Made by a program: the position numbers and the translations under genes. Below, piece by piece: positions 17,230 through 26,183 of a stretch of 64,000 nt of DNA. The notes under the pieces were generated by a model. It did no database searches. It saw only the letters and a list, made by a program, of their open reading frames with translations, and was not told where the DNA came from. The DNA lies in the NCBI GenBank assembly GCA_050633265.1, contig JBOEGE010000011.1, positions 1-64,000 of the forward strand, read 5' to 3'. Positions within the stretch are counted from its first letter, which is position 1. The number at the start of each line of letters is the position of its first letter. Source of the DNA: JBLHZY01 sp050633265 (lineage in GTDB: Bacteria; Pseudomonadota; Alphaproteobacteria; Rhodobacterales; Rhodobacteraceae).

Positions 17230-18182
17230 CACACGGCCCCCTTATCGGCTCTCAAGCTGCGCAGATTGCGCGCCAGCAAATCCATCGCCGCCATGCGCAC
17301 AGCAACGCCCATCTCGACCTGCTCTTGGATCACAGAGCGGTTGATATCATCGGCCAGATCGCCATCAATCTCGACGCCGCGATTCATCGGGCCCGGGTGC
17401 ATCACGATGGCGTCTTCTTTGGCATAGCTCAGCTTTTCCGCATCGAGCCCGTAGCGATGATAATACTCGCGCTCAGACGGGATAAACGCGCCGTCCATCC
17501 GCTCTTTTTGCAGGCGAAGCATCATCACAACATCCACATCCTCAAGCCCTTCGCGCATGTCGTCAAATACCTCGCAGCCAAATTCTTCGATCCCCGAGGG
17601 CATCAATGTTGGCGGCGCGATCAGGCGGATACGGTTCTCCATTTTGCCAAGCAACATGATGTTGGAGCGGGCAACGCGGCTATGGGCAATATCGCCGCAA
17701 ATCGCGATGGAAAGGCGATGCAGCCGCCCCTTGGCGCGCCGGATCGTCAGCGCATCCAAAAGCGCTTGGGTCGGGTGTTCATGGCGGCCATCGCCCGCAT
17801 TCAAAACCGCGCAATTGACCTTCTGCGCGAGCAGGTCAACGGCGCCGGAATGGGGATGACGCACGACCAAAAGATCGGGGTGCATCGCATTCAGCGTCAT
17901 TGCTGTATCAATCAGGGTCTCGCCCTTTTTGATCGAACTGGCCTGCATCGCCATATTCATCACATCCGCCCCAAGCCGCTTTCCAGCCAGCTCAAAACTT
18001 GCCTGCGTGCGGGTCGAATTCTCGAAAAACATGTTGATCTGGGTAAGGCCCGCCAGCGCATCCGAGCGCTTCACATCGCGCCGGTTTAGGGCCACATATT
18101 CATCCGCCAAATCAAGAAGGCTGGTAATATCGCTGGGCGAAAGATGCTCAATCCCCAGAAGATGTTTTTGCGCAAATGCCAT
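17229..18182 (-). CDS. pyrB: Aspartate carbamoyltransferase catalytic subunit
   Basis: 317 residues from the ATG at 18182. Carbamoyl-phosphate binding motif STRT (56-59, within FFENSTRTQASFE), the HPTQALLD motif and the aspartate-site loop MMLRLQKERM are all present. It commits carbamoyl phosphate and aspartate to pyrimidine synthesis. The next gene encodes the pseudo-dihydroorotase that is its expected partner. A long upstream open frame reaching 18593 is noise over the promoter region. Confidence 0.96.
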   Translation of the reverse strand: MAFAQKHLLGIEHLSPSDITSLLDLADEYVALNRRDVKRSDALAGLTQINMFFENSTRTQASFELAGKRLGADVMNMAMQASSIKKGETLIDTAMTLNAMHPDLLVVRHPHSGAVDLLAQKVNCAVLNAGDGRHEHPTQALLDALTIRRAKGRLHRLSIAICGDIAHSRVARSNIMLLGKMENRIRLIAPPTLMPSGIEEFGCEVFDDMREGLEDVDVVMMLRLQKERMDGAFIPSEREYYHRYGLDAEKLSYAKEDAIVMHPGPMNRGVEIDGDLADDINRSVIQEQVEMGVAVRMAAMDLLARNLRSLRADKGAV

Positions 18183-18311
18183 CGCAGCCGCTCCCGATTT
18201 TCTAGGCTTATAGAAAGCGTTGGCCCTTGCGGCAAGATCGCATTCAAAATTGCACCGATCAGCACCAATGGCGCGGTTTACCTTTTGCAGCGCGCGCCGT
18301 AGTTTGAGGCC

Positions 18312-19145
18312 ATGAGCACACCGCTTGATCAGATGGATTTCTACGCCGCCCGGGCCGCGCTTGATTGGCAGATCGAGCTTGGCGCGGATGAAGCCATTTG
18401 CGACGATCCGATCAACCGCTACGAGGCCCCGGCTGAGGCGCCCCAAGCCTTGCCCGATGGCGCGCCTGCGCCACATCAAGACGCCGCGCCCGATCGCCCC
18501 GCCATTCCCGATATCCCGCAAACTCAACAGATTGATGCCGCGGCCGAAGCGGCAGGCCTTGCAAAATCTGCTCAAGATATCAAAGCCTTGCATTCAGCCA
18601 TGGCCGCCTTTGAACATTGCGATCTCAAACGCGGCGCGCGCAATCTTGTCTTTGCCGATGGGCTGATTGGCGCGGATGTGATGATCATCACCGATGCCCC
18701 GGGCCGTGAGGATGATCTTAAAGGCAAGCCAGCCCAAGGCCCAAGCGGCGCGCTTCTGGATAAGATGTTTGGCGCCATCAACCGCGCCCGATCAAATGAT
18801 GCGCCAGAGGCGGCAATCTATATCACTCCGGTGATTCCATGGCGCCCGCCCAATGATCGCGAACCAAGCGATGAAGAGCTTGCCATATTGGCTCCGTTTT
18901 TGGCCCGCCATATCGCGCTGGCCAAACCCAAAGCGATTGTGCTCATGGGCAATGCGGCCTGTCAGGCGATGCTTGGCAAACGCGGGATCACCCGTTTGCG
19001 CGGGACTTGGAGCGCGGTTGATGGCATCCCCGCCATCGCCATGCAATCCCCTGCGCATCTGCTGCGCAACCCTGCCGCCAAGCGCGAAGCTTGGGCCGAT
19101 CTGCAGGCCTTGCAAGCGCGCCTCGCCGGTCAAGGAACCAGCTAA
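18312..19145 (+). CDS. Uracil-DNA glycosylase family 4 homologue with altered catalytic motifs
   Basis: 277 residues. A variable N-terminal ~90 residues (Ala/Pro-rich) precedes a family-4 UDG domain. The fold markers are recognisable (ARNLVFADG, WRPPNDREPSDEEL, IVLMGNAACQAMLG). Motif A, normally GEAPG or GEGPG, reads TDAPG (127-131). Motif B, normally HPAYLLR or HPSxLLR, reads SPAHLLR (246-252). Of the four iron-sulfur cysteines only Cys103 is in place: the first of the CxxC pair is Phe, and the one before APFL is Leu. It may be inactive, have a changed specificity, or still work with aspartate. moaB follows directly. Confidence 0.78.
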   Translation: MSTPLDQMDFYAARAALDWQIELGADEAICDDPINRYEAPAEAPQALPDGAPAPHQDAAPDRPAIPDIPQTQQIDAAAEAAGLAKSAQDIKALHSAMAAFEHCDLKRGARNLVFADGLIGADVMIITDAPGREDDLKGKPAQGPSGALLDKMFGAINRARSNDAPEAAIYITPVIPWRPPNDREPSDEELAILAPFLARHIALAKPKAIVLMGNAACQAMLGKRGITRLRGTWSAVDGIPAIAMQSPAHLLRNPAAKREAWADLQALQARLAGQGTS

Positions 19146-19688
19146 ATGAGCCGCATCGACGAGAGCCTTGAATTCATCCCCGTGCGCATCGCGGTCCTGA
19201 CTGTTTCCGACAGCCGCACGCTTGAGGATGATACCTCCGGCGCGACCCTGATCGCGCGCATCCAAGACGCCGGGCATATTATCTCGGATCGCGCCATCTG
19301 CACCGATGATCGCGAAAAAATCGCCGCCCGCCTGCGCAAATGGTGCGAAAATCCCAGCATTGATGTGGTGATCTCAACGGGCGGCACTGGGCTTACCGGG
19401 CGCGATGTCACGGTCGAGGCGCACCGCGATGTGTATGAAAAAGAGATCGAGGCCTTTGGGACGATTTTCACCATTGTGAGCATGAATAAGATCGGCACAA
19501 GCGCCGTTCAAAGCCGCGCGACCGGCGGGGTTGCGATGGGTACATATCTGTTTGCGCTGCCCGGCAGCACGGGCGCCTGCAAAGATGCTTGGGATGAGAT
19601 CCTCAAATATCAGCTCGATTATCGCCATCGCCCCTGCAATTTTGTCGAAATTCTGCCCCGTCTCGAAGAACATAAGCGACGGAAATAG
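19146..19688 (+). CDS. moaB: Molybdenum cofactor biosynthesis protein B
   Basis: 180 residues, MoaB/Mog fold. AVLTVSDSRTLEDDTSG near the N-terminus and ISTGGTGLTGRDVT (molybdopterin-binding loop), then GVAMGTYLFALPGSTGACKDAW, are typical. The family adenylylates molybdopterin or is a close paralogue of the enzyme that does. It begins one base after the preceding stop codon, so the two genes are co-transcribed, although I see no functional link between them. Confidence 0.95.
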   Translation: MSRIDESLEFIPVRIAVLTVSDSRTLEDDTSGATLIARIQDAGHIISDRAICTDDREKIAARLRKWCENPSIDVVISTGGTGLTGRDVTVEAHRDVYEKEIEAFGTIFTIVSMNKIGTSAVQSRATGGVAMGTYLFALPGSTGACKDAWDEILKYQLDYRHRPCNFVEILPRLEEHKRRK

Positions 19689-19692
19689 AGCG

Positions 19693-19725
19693 GCCACACG
19701 TAACACGCTTGTGGCTTGGCTTTTT
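19693..19725 (+). terminator. Possible intrinsic terminator of moaB
   Basis: GCCACA (19693-19698) and TGTGGC (19710-19715) form a 6-bp stem with an 11-base loop; a run of five T follows after five bases. The gap between stem and T-run makes it weak. Confidence 0.35.
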
Positions 19726-19803
19726 CGCCGCCACAGCTAGATTACATTTAAGCCCCGCGCGCCGTGGCGTGACGGGCTATCTTTGCATAAAGGGCAAATG
19801 CTT

Positions 19804-21267
19804 ATGCGATTTCTGCGCCGCTCGCTTATGGGCCTGTTTTTGACCTCTCTGACGGTGGCTTTGCTTGGCTGGGCCGCCTATTCGATGCAGTCAGCTCTGC
19901 GCGCCCGCATGGCCGAAGAGGCCCGCCCCGGCGTTGCCCGAGAACGCGCTTTTGCAGTGAATGTTCTGCCGATTGTTGCGAGCACGCAAGTGCCGGTGCT
20001 GGAAAGCTTTGGTGAGGTCCGCTCAATGCGCACGCTGGAATTGCGCGCCTCGTCGAGCGGCACAATCGTTGAACTCGCGGCTGATTTTGAGGAAGGGGGC
20101 GCGGTCGAAGAGGGGGCGCTTTTGGTGCGGATTGACCCAACCGATGCTCAAGCCGCGCTTGATCTGGCCCGCGCTGATCTGGCCGAGGCCGAGGCCAATG
20201 TCCAAGACACCGCCCGCACTCAGGAAATCGCCGCGGATGATCTCACAAGCGCTCAAGCCCAAGCGGCGCTGCGCGACTCCGCCCTTGCGCGCCAACGCAA
20301 TCTCAAATCCCGCGGTGTGGCCACGGATGCGACCGTCGAAACCGCCGAATTGGCCGCCGCGACCGCTGGGCAATCCGTCCTTTCCAAACGCCAGGCCCTT
20401 GCCAATGCACAAGCCGCCAGCGATCAAGCCCAAACCGCCCTGTTGCGCCGCCGGATCGCTTTGCAAAACGCACAAAGAGCCCTCAAAGAGACCGAAATAG
20501 AGGCGCGTTTTTCCGGCAGTCTGGCCGATATAAAAGCGGTTGAAGGCGGCATCGTGACGGCCAATGAACATCTCGCCAGCCTGATCGACCCAAACGCGCT
20601 TGAGGTTTCTTTTCGGGTCTCGACCCAGGCTTACGCGCGCCTGCTTGATGCGCAAGGGGCCTTGCTGCTTGGCCCGGTCACGGTCGCCATGGATATCGCG
20701 GGCGTGGATTTAGAGGCCAAGGGGCAGATCAGCCGGGAAAGCGCTTCTGTGGTTTCGGGCCAAACCGGGCGGCTCTTGTTTGCGCGCCTTGAAGATGCAG
20801 GCGGCTTTCGCCCCGGCGATTTCGTAACCGTTCAGATTAAGGAACCAGCGCTTGAGAATGTCGCCCGCCTGCCTGCAACGGCGGTTGATGCGGCCTCAAC
20901 GATCCTTGTGATTGGTGCCCAAGAGCGGCTTGAAGAGCTTCCCGTGCAGGTCTTGCGCCGCCTTGGCGATGAGGTTTTGATACAGGTTTCCGGCCCGCTT
21001 TCAGGGCGCGAAGTTGTGAGCGAGCGCACCCCGCTTTTGGGCGCAGGCATCAAGGTGCGCGCCCTTCGCGCCACAGGGGCAGAGGCACCGCAGGCCGCGC
21101 CAGAGGGGCTTGAGCTCACAGAGGAGCGGCGCGCAGCCCTGATCGCATTTGTGAGCGAAAACAAACGTATGCCTGCGGAAATGAAAGAGCGCATCCTTGC
21201 CGAACTCGCCAAGCCGCTTGTCTCGGCGCGCATGATTGCCCGCCTTGAAGAGCGGATGGGGGGCTAG
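19804..21267 (+). CDS. RND efflux periplasmic adaptor (membrane fusion protein)
   Basis: 487 residues from the ATG at 19804, with AGGG nine bases upstream; an ATG two codons earlier is too close to that site. An N-terminal membrane anchor (about 5-28) is followed by a lipoyl-like half-motif (ELRASSSGTIVELAADFEEGGAVEEGALLVRID), an alpha-helical hairpin rich in Ala/Gln (about 115-225), the second half-motif (ARFSGSLADIKAVEGGIV) and beta-barrel domains. Adaptors of this class bridge the inner-membrane pump to an outer-membrane channel. The C-terminal ~60 residues are an added helical tail. The pump gene follows after two bases; no TolC-type gene is adjacent. Confidence 0.92.
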   Translation: MRFLRRSLMGLFLTSLTVALLGWAAYSMQSALRARMAEEARPGVARERAFAVNVLPIVASTQVPVLESFGEVRSMRTLELRASSSGTIVELAADFEEGGAVEEGALLVRIDPTDAQAALDLARADLAEAEANVQDTARTQEIAADDLTSAQAQAALRDSALARQRNLKSRGVATDATVETAELAAATAGQSVLSKRQALANAQAASDQAQTALLRRRIALQNAQRALKETEIEARFSGSLADIKAVEGGIVTANEHLASLIDPNALEVSFRVSTQAYARLLDAQGALLLGPVTVAMDIAGVDLEAKGQISRESASVVSGQTGRLLFARLEDAGGFRPGDFVTVQIKEPALENVARLPATAVDAASTILVIGAQERLEELPVQVLRRLGDEVLIQVSGPLSGREVVSERTPLLGAGIKVRALRATGAEAPQAAPEGLELTEERRAALIAFVSENKRMPAEMKERILAELAKPLVSARMIARLEERMGG

Positions 21268-21269
21268 AA

Positions 21270-24200
21270 ATGGCGGGGCGCAGCGCATCTAAAGCCGGCG
21301 GTATTCTGAGCTATTTTGCCCGTCATCGCACGGCGGCCAATTTGCTTTTGGTGATCCTTTTGATCGCAGGCGCTACGGCCGCCCCGCGCATGCGCGCCCA
21401 GTTCTTCCCCGATGTTATTATTGAAACTGTCCGCGTCAGCGTTGCCTGGAGCGGGGCCGGCGCAGAAGATGTCGATCGCGCCATTGTTCAGGTGCTAGAG
21501 CCAACTTTGCTGGCCGTAGAAGGCGTTGAGGATGCAACCTCAGTTTCCAACGAGGGCCGCGCGACGATCTCGCTTGAGTTTGAACCGGGCTGGGATATGT
21601 CGCGCGCGGTTGATGAGGTCGAAACGGCGCTTAGCGCTGCGGGCGATCTGCCCCAAGATGCCGAAGATCCGGTGCTGCGGCGGGGCGCTTGGCGCGACCG
21701 GGTGACAGATGTTGTGATCACCGGGCCTGTTGGAGTTGATCAGCTGGGGCGCTTGGCCGATGAATTGGTCGCGCGCCTCTTTGCAGAAGGGGTTACCCGG
21801 ACAACAATCGCAGGGGTCGCGGCGCCCTCCACCATTGTTGAGGTGCCCGCGCTTTCTTTGATCCGCAACAATGTCACCATGGCCGAAATCGCCAGCGCCA
21901 TCGCCGAAGAAGCCGAGGCCGATCCCGCAGGCGATATGGGCGCAGCGGGCGCGCGGGTGCGCACCGGGCTTGCCAAACGCAGCGCCGATCAGATCGCGGC
22001 CATCACCCTGCGCTCAAACAACGACGGCTCAAATCTAACCATCGGCGATGTGGCGCAAATCCGCGTTGAAGGGACCGATCGCGATGTCGCTTTCTATGTC
22101 GGCGAAAACCCTGCCATCAGCGTAACGGTTGAGCGCTCGGATGCAGGGGATGCGATCAAGCTGCAAAGCAAAGTCGAAGAAGTCGTCGCGCAGATGGAGC
22201 TGACCCTTCCCGGCGGGGTTAAAATGGATTTGATCCGCACCCGCACCGAAGCCATCACAGGCCGGCTCAATATCCTGCTCGACAATGGGCTGATGGGACT
22301 TGGGCTTGTGATGCTGTTGCTCTTTTTGTTTCTGAATGCCCGGACGGCGTTTTGGGTTGCCATGGGCATTCCGGCCTCGATGCTCACGGCGATTGCTTTG
22401 ATGTATGCCTTCGGGCTGACGATCAATATGATCTCGCTCTTTGCGCTGATCATCACGCTCGGGATCGTGGTGGATGATGCGATTGTTGTTGGGGAACACG
22501 CCGATTTTCGCCTGCGCCGTTTGGGCGAATCCCCGATGCAGGCCGCCGAAAACGCCGCAACGCGGATGTTCTCGCCGGTTTTTTCTGCAACCATCACAAC
22601 CGTTATTGCCTTTTTCGGGCTTACGGCCATCGGCGGGCGCTTTGGCAATCTGATCTCTGATATTCCCTTTACGGTGATTGTCGTTCTCATGGCCTCTTTG
22701 GTTGAATGTTTTCTCATCCTGCCCAATCACATGGCCCATTCCATCGGCCACAACGCCCAGACCCATTGGTATGATGCCCCAAGCCGCGCGGTGAACCGCG
22801 GCTTTGGCTGGCTGCGCGAAAAGGCCTTCCGCCCGCTGATGAAACTGGTGATTTTGGCGCGCTATCCGGTGCTTGCCGGGGCCATTGCAATCCTGATCAG
22901 CCAAGCGGCGATCTTTGTGCGTGGCGATCTGCAATGGCGGTTCTTTAACTCGCCCGAACGCCCCTCGATCTCGGGCAATTTCTCGATGGCGCCGGGGGCA
23001 ACGCGGGCCGATACGCTTGCAATGATGCGTGAATTGCAGCGCGCAACCGATGCAATAGGCGCGCAATACGAGGCCGAACATGGCCGCAACCCGCTTGATT
23101 ATGTCGTTGCGCAGATCGGCGGGAATTCCGGGCGCGGGCTGGCCAGTGCAGATACCAAAGATGCCGATCAGCTCGGCGCGATCTCCATTGAATTGATCGA
23201 GGCCGATCTGCGCCCCTATTCGAGCTATGCCTTTATCGCCGCCCTGCAAGATGAGGTGAAAAACCATCCCCTCGCAGAAGAGGTCAGCTTTCGCGGCTGG
23301 CGCTCTGGGCCTGGTGGGGATGCTTTGGATATTGAGCTTTCCGGCGCTGAAGCGGTTGTTTTGAAAGAGGCCGCAGAGGCGCTCAAAACGGCCCTCTCGC
23401 AATTTGCAGAGGTCTCCGCGCTTGAGGATTCTCTGGCCTATGACAAAGAAGAACTGGTGCTAGAGCTAACGCCGCAGGGCCGCGCTTTGGGCTTTTCCAT
23501 TGATGCGTTGGGCCGGGTTCTGCGCAACCGTCTGGCCGGGATCGAGGCCGCGAGCTTTCCCGATGGCGTCCGCTCTGCGACGATCCGGGTTGAGCTTCCT
23601 GATAATGAGCTGAGCGCAGATTTCCTTGAACGCACCCAGCTGCGCACGCCAACTGGCGCCTATGTTCCGCTTGCGGATGTGGTCTCGATCCGCTCGCAAA
23701 GTGGCTTCTCGACGGTGCGGCGCGAAAACGGCGTGCGGCTGGTCAATGTTACGGGCGATCTGTCAGAAGATGATCCCGCACAAGCCAGCGAAATCATGCG
23801 CCAGCTCGAAGAAGACATCCTGCCGCGGATCGCCGAGGAACATGGTGTTGCTTATCAATTGGCTGGCCTGTCTGAGCAAGAGGATGCCTTTTTGTCGGAT
23901 GCGGGCTTTGGCTTTGCGCTTTGTCTTGTCGGGATTTATCTCACCCTCGCGTGGATATTCTCAAGCTGGACGCGGCCTGTTGTTGTTATGGCGATTATCC
24001 CCTTTGGGCTGGTGGGCGCGATCTATGGGCATGTGCTTTGGGAGGTGCCGCTGTCGATGTTCTCTGTCGTTGGACTGATCGGGATGACAGGGATTATCAT
24101 CAATGATTCCATCGTCTTAGTCACAACGATTGACGAATATGCCAAAGAGCGCGGGCTGTTTGCGGCGATTGTTGATGGGGCGGTGGATCGCCTGCGCCCG

Positions 24201-24659
24201 GTGATGCTCACAACGCTGACAACCGTGCTTGGCCTCGCCCCGTTGCTCTATGAAAAATCCGCCGATGCGCAATTTTTGAAGCCAACCGTGATCACGCTGG
24301 TTTACGGGCTTGGCTTTGGCATGGTGCTGGTGCTGCTGGTCGTTCCGGCGATGGTGGCGATGCAGCTCGATATTGCCCGTCAAATCGCCTCACTTCGCCG
24401 CGCCTTGCGCCTTGCGGGCAAGGGGCAATTGGCGATGCTGCCAACAGCATTGGCCGGGCTTGCGATCATCCTTTTGTTCGGGCTTACAATGGGCTCTGTG
24501 ATGGCGACGGGCGATTTGCCAGAGGCGTTGATAGGATCAGGGGATGCGCCGATGCGCCGGGCTTTCGGGCTCTTTGCGCTGGGCGCGGCCGGGATCAGCG
24601 CACTGACATTTGCAATCGCCGCGACGCTGCAATCACAGGCGCGCCGCCGCCGGGCTTAG
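21270..24659 (+). CDS. RND efflux transporter permease subunit
   Basis: 1129 residues, about 80 more than typical AcrB. Twelve transmembrane helices are arranged as two repeats, each with a large periplasmic loop. The proton-relay pair is intact in TM4 (LGIVVDDAIVVGEHADF), and the matching TM10 motif is GMTGIIINDSIVLVTTIDEYA. It pumps substrates out using the proton gradient as a trimer with the adaptor encoded just upstream. The substrate cannot be told from sequence. Extra helices at the C-terminus (from about 1055) account for the length. The stop overlaps that of the convergent next gene by four bases. Confidence 0.94.
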   Translation: MAGRSASKAGGILSYFARHRTAANLLLVILLIAGATAAPRMRAQFFPDVIIETVRVSVAWSGAGAEDVDRAIVQVLEPTLLAVEGVEDATSVSNEGRATISLEFEPGWDMSRAVDEVETALSAAGDLPQDAEDPVLRRGAWRDRVTDVVITGPVGVDQLGRLADELVARLFAEGVTRTTIAGVAAPSTIVEVPALSLIRNNVTMAEIASAIAEEAEADPAGDMGAAGARVRTGLAKRSADQIAAITLRSNNDGSNLTIGDVAQIRVEGTDRDVAFYVGENPAISVTVERSDAGDAIKLQSKVEEVVAQMELTLPGGVKMDLIRTRTEAITGRLNILLDNGLMGLGLVMLLLFLFLNARTAFWVAMGIPASMLTAIALMYAFGLTINMISLFALIITLGIVVDDAIVVGEHADFRLRRLGESPMQAAENAATRMFSPVFSATITTVIAFFGLTAIGGRFGNLISDIPFTVIVVLMASLVECFLILPNHMAHSIGHNAQTHWYDAPSRAVNRGFGWLREKAFRPLMKLVILARYPVLAGAIAILISQAAIFVRGDLQWRFFNSPERPSISGNFSMAPGATRADTLAMMRELQRATDAIGAQYEAEHGRNPLDYVVAQIGGNSGRGLASADTKDADQLGAISIELIEADLRPYSSYAFIAALQDEVKNHPLAEEVSFRGWRSGPGGDALDIELSGAEAVVLKEAAEALKTALSQFAEVSALEDSLAYDKEELVLELTPQGRALGFSIDALGRVLRNRLAGIEAASFPDGVRSATIRVELPDNELSADFLERTQLRTPTGAYVPLADVVSIRSQSGFSTVRRENGVRLVNVTGDLSEDDPAQASEIMRQLEEDILPRIAEEHGVAYQLAGLSEQEDAFLSDAGFGFALCLVGIYLTLAWIFSSWTRPVVVMAIIPFGLVGAIYGHVLWEVPLSMFSVVGLIGMTGIIINDSIVLVTTIDEYAKERGLFAAIVDGAVDRLRPVMLTTLTTVLGLAPLLYEKSADAQFLKPTVITLVYGLGFGMVLVLLVVPAMVAMQLDIARQIASLRRALRLAGKGQLAMLPTALAGLAIILLFGLTMGSVMATGDLPEALIGSGDAPMRRAFGLFALGAAGISALTFAIAATLQSQARRRRA

Positions 24660-25474
24660 CGCACCCCGCAGCCCAGAATATCTACCGCGCCTTTGCTGCC
24701 AAGCATAGTGATCCGAACATCGGAGCGATCCAGCAAAAACGGCGCGGCTTGGGGCGGCACCATATCCGCATGCGTGGTGATCTTGCCGCCCGCCCGCGCG
24801 GTCTGGGCTTCGGCGATCCAGATGGTTTGATCGCTGAGCTCAACAATCGCGATCTCGCGCGCGCCCAATGAGGGCATCAGGAACGAAGCCGTGAGGCGCA
24901 TCCCGTCCGCGATGGGTGTGGCTGAGCAGGTGATCTCAGAGACGCCCGCCTCTGCCGCAGTTGCAGGGCGATTGCGCAGCGCAGAAGTGATGGCAGGATG
25001 GGCCGCCCGGCCTTTGACTTGCGGCAATTCCGCCGAAATCCGAACCGTCAGCGGCATGCATATTTCAAGGCATACCCCAAGCTCGACCTCGGCGCGCAAG
25101 CTGATCGGGGCTGATGGGTCGCGCGCAGTAAGCTCCATCGGCAGGATCAATTCATCCGCATAGCCGATCGAGCGCATGCCGTTTTGCTCAAAGACCTGCG
25201 GCACTGGCCAATGGAAGGTTACCCCTTGAAGATTGCGCGATCCGTTCCAGCCAAAGCGCGGCGGAATGCCCGCAGATCCGGGCGCGCGCCAATAGGTTTT
25301 CCAACCCGGCGCAAGGCGCACCCGCAGCGCGGCCATATGCGCCCCGCCCGATTGGCGCCAGCCCGGCAACACATCGACAATGGCTTTGCTTGCCAAATCA
25401 TCATCTCCCGCCTGTACGGGGGCGGCGGGCAAGCCGAGGGCCACAAGAGCGGCAAATGCAAAACGAATTCTCAT
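24656..25474 (-). CDS. Secreted DsbD N-terminal-domain-like protein (DsbC/DsbD alpha family)
   Basis: 272 residues from the ATG at 25474. A clear signal peptide ends around residue 22 (RFAFAALVALGLPAAPVQA). The mature protein resembles the periplasmic alpha domain of DsbD (WKTYWRAPGSAGIPPRF, FHWPVPQVFEQNGMRSIGY) and keeps a Cys pair in ELGVCLEICMP. There is no transmembrane electron-transfer domain, so it is a stand-alone domain. It probably handles thiols in the periplasm. The partner membrane protein is not in the window. Confidence 0.8.
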   Translation of the reverse strand: MRIRFAFAALVALGLPAAPVQAGDDDLASKAIVDVLPGWRQSGGAHMAALRVRLAPGWKTYWRAPGSAGIPPRFGWNGSRNLQGVTFHWPVPQVFEQNGMRSIGYADELILPMELTARDPSAPISLRAEVELGVCLEICMPLTVRISAELPQVKGRAAHPAITSALRNRPATAAEAGVSEITCSATPIADGMRLTASFLMPSLGAREIAIVELSDQTIWIAEAQTARAGGKITTHADMVPPQAAPFLLDRSDVRITMLGSKGAVDILGCGVR

Positions 25475-25607
25475 GCGCCGAACATATGGACGAATGCGCA
25501 TATGGGAAATCACAAATCAGAGACGGCGCTGTTACAATGCGCCGCGCCGGCAAAACCTGCGCGGCTTTCGCTTGAAACCCCGGCGCGCTTTGGCCAAATA
25601 TAACCCC

Positions 25608-26183
25608 ATGGAAATGCCCCAAAGCGAAATTGATCTGACAGGAATGTTGCTCATTGCGATGCCCGGCATGGGCGATCCGCGCTTTGAAACCAGTGTTGTC
25701 TATATCTGCGCCCATTCTCCTGAAGGGGCCATGGGGCTGATCGTGAACAAGCCAGCAACCGAGATCGCTTTTGATGATTTGTTAGAGCAGCTCAAGATCG
25801 CGCGCGGGGATGGGGGCCATGGGCTTGGGGTTCATTTTGGCGGGCCAGTTGAGCATGGGCGCGGCTTTGTTCTGCACTCGGGCGATTACAATTCCGACGA
25901 ATCCACCATGCGGATCAACGATGATTTTTCGATGACAGCGACGCGCGATATTCTGGCCGATATTGCCGGCGGGGGCGGCCCCGAGCAGCGCATCTTGATG
26001 CTGGGCTATGCGGGCTGGGGCCCCGGGCAAATCGAGGATGAAATAAGCCAAAACGGTTGGCTGTCTTGCGCGGCTGATCCAAACGTAGTGTTTGGCCGGG
26101 CAGATGCGGGCAAATGGGAAGCGGCGCTGCGCTCAATGGGGGTTGAGCCGATCATGCTTTCCGGCGATGCGGGCCACGCTTAG
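25608..26183 (+). CDS. YqgE/AlgH family protein
   Basis: 191 residues from the ATG at 25608. The family pattern runs through the whole length: LTGMLLIAMPGMGDPRFETSV, HSPEGAMGLIVNKP, GGPVEHGRGFVLHS and LGYAGWGPGQIEDEI. Members are small soluble proteins whose biochemical role is not settled; some are linked to alginate regulation. It is divergent from the DsbD-like gene across a 133-base spacer and overlaps the end of the next, convergent gene by four bases. Confidence 0.93.
   Translation: MEMPQSEIDLTGMLLIAMPGMGDPRFETSVVYICAHSPEGAMGLIVNKPATEIAFDDLLEQLKIARGDGGHGLGVHFGGPVEHGRGFVLHSGDYNSDESTMRINDDFSMTATRDILADIAGGGGPEQRILMLGYAGWGPGQIEDEISQNGWLSCAADPNVVFGRADAGKWEAALRSMGVEPIMLSGDAGHA

Noticed and set aside
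22035..23402. 455-residue minus-strand frame opposite the RND permease
   Set aside because: Repetitive Lys/Asn/His/Arg composition typical of antisense frames; the plus-strand pump is unambiguous.
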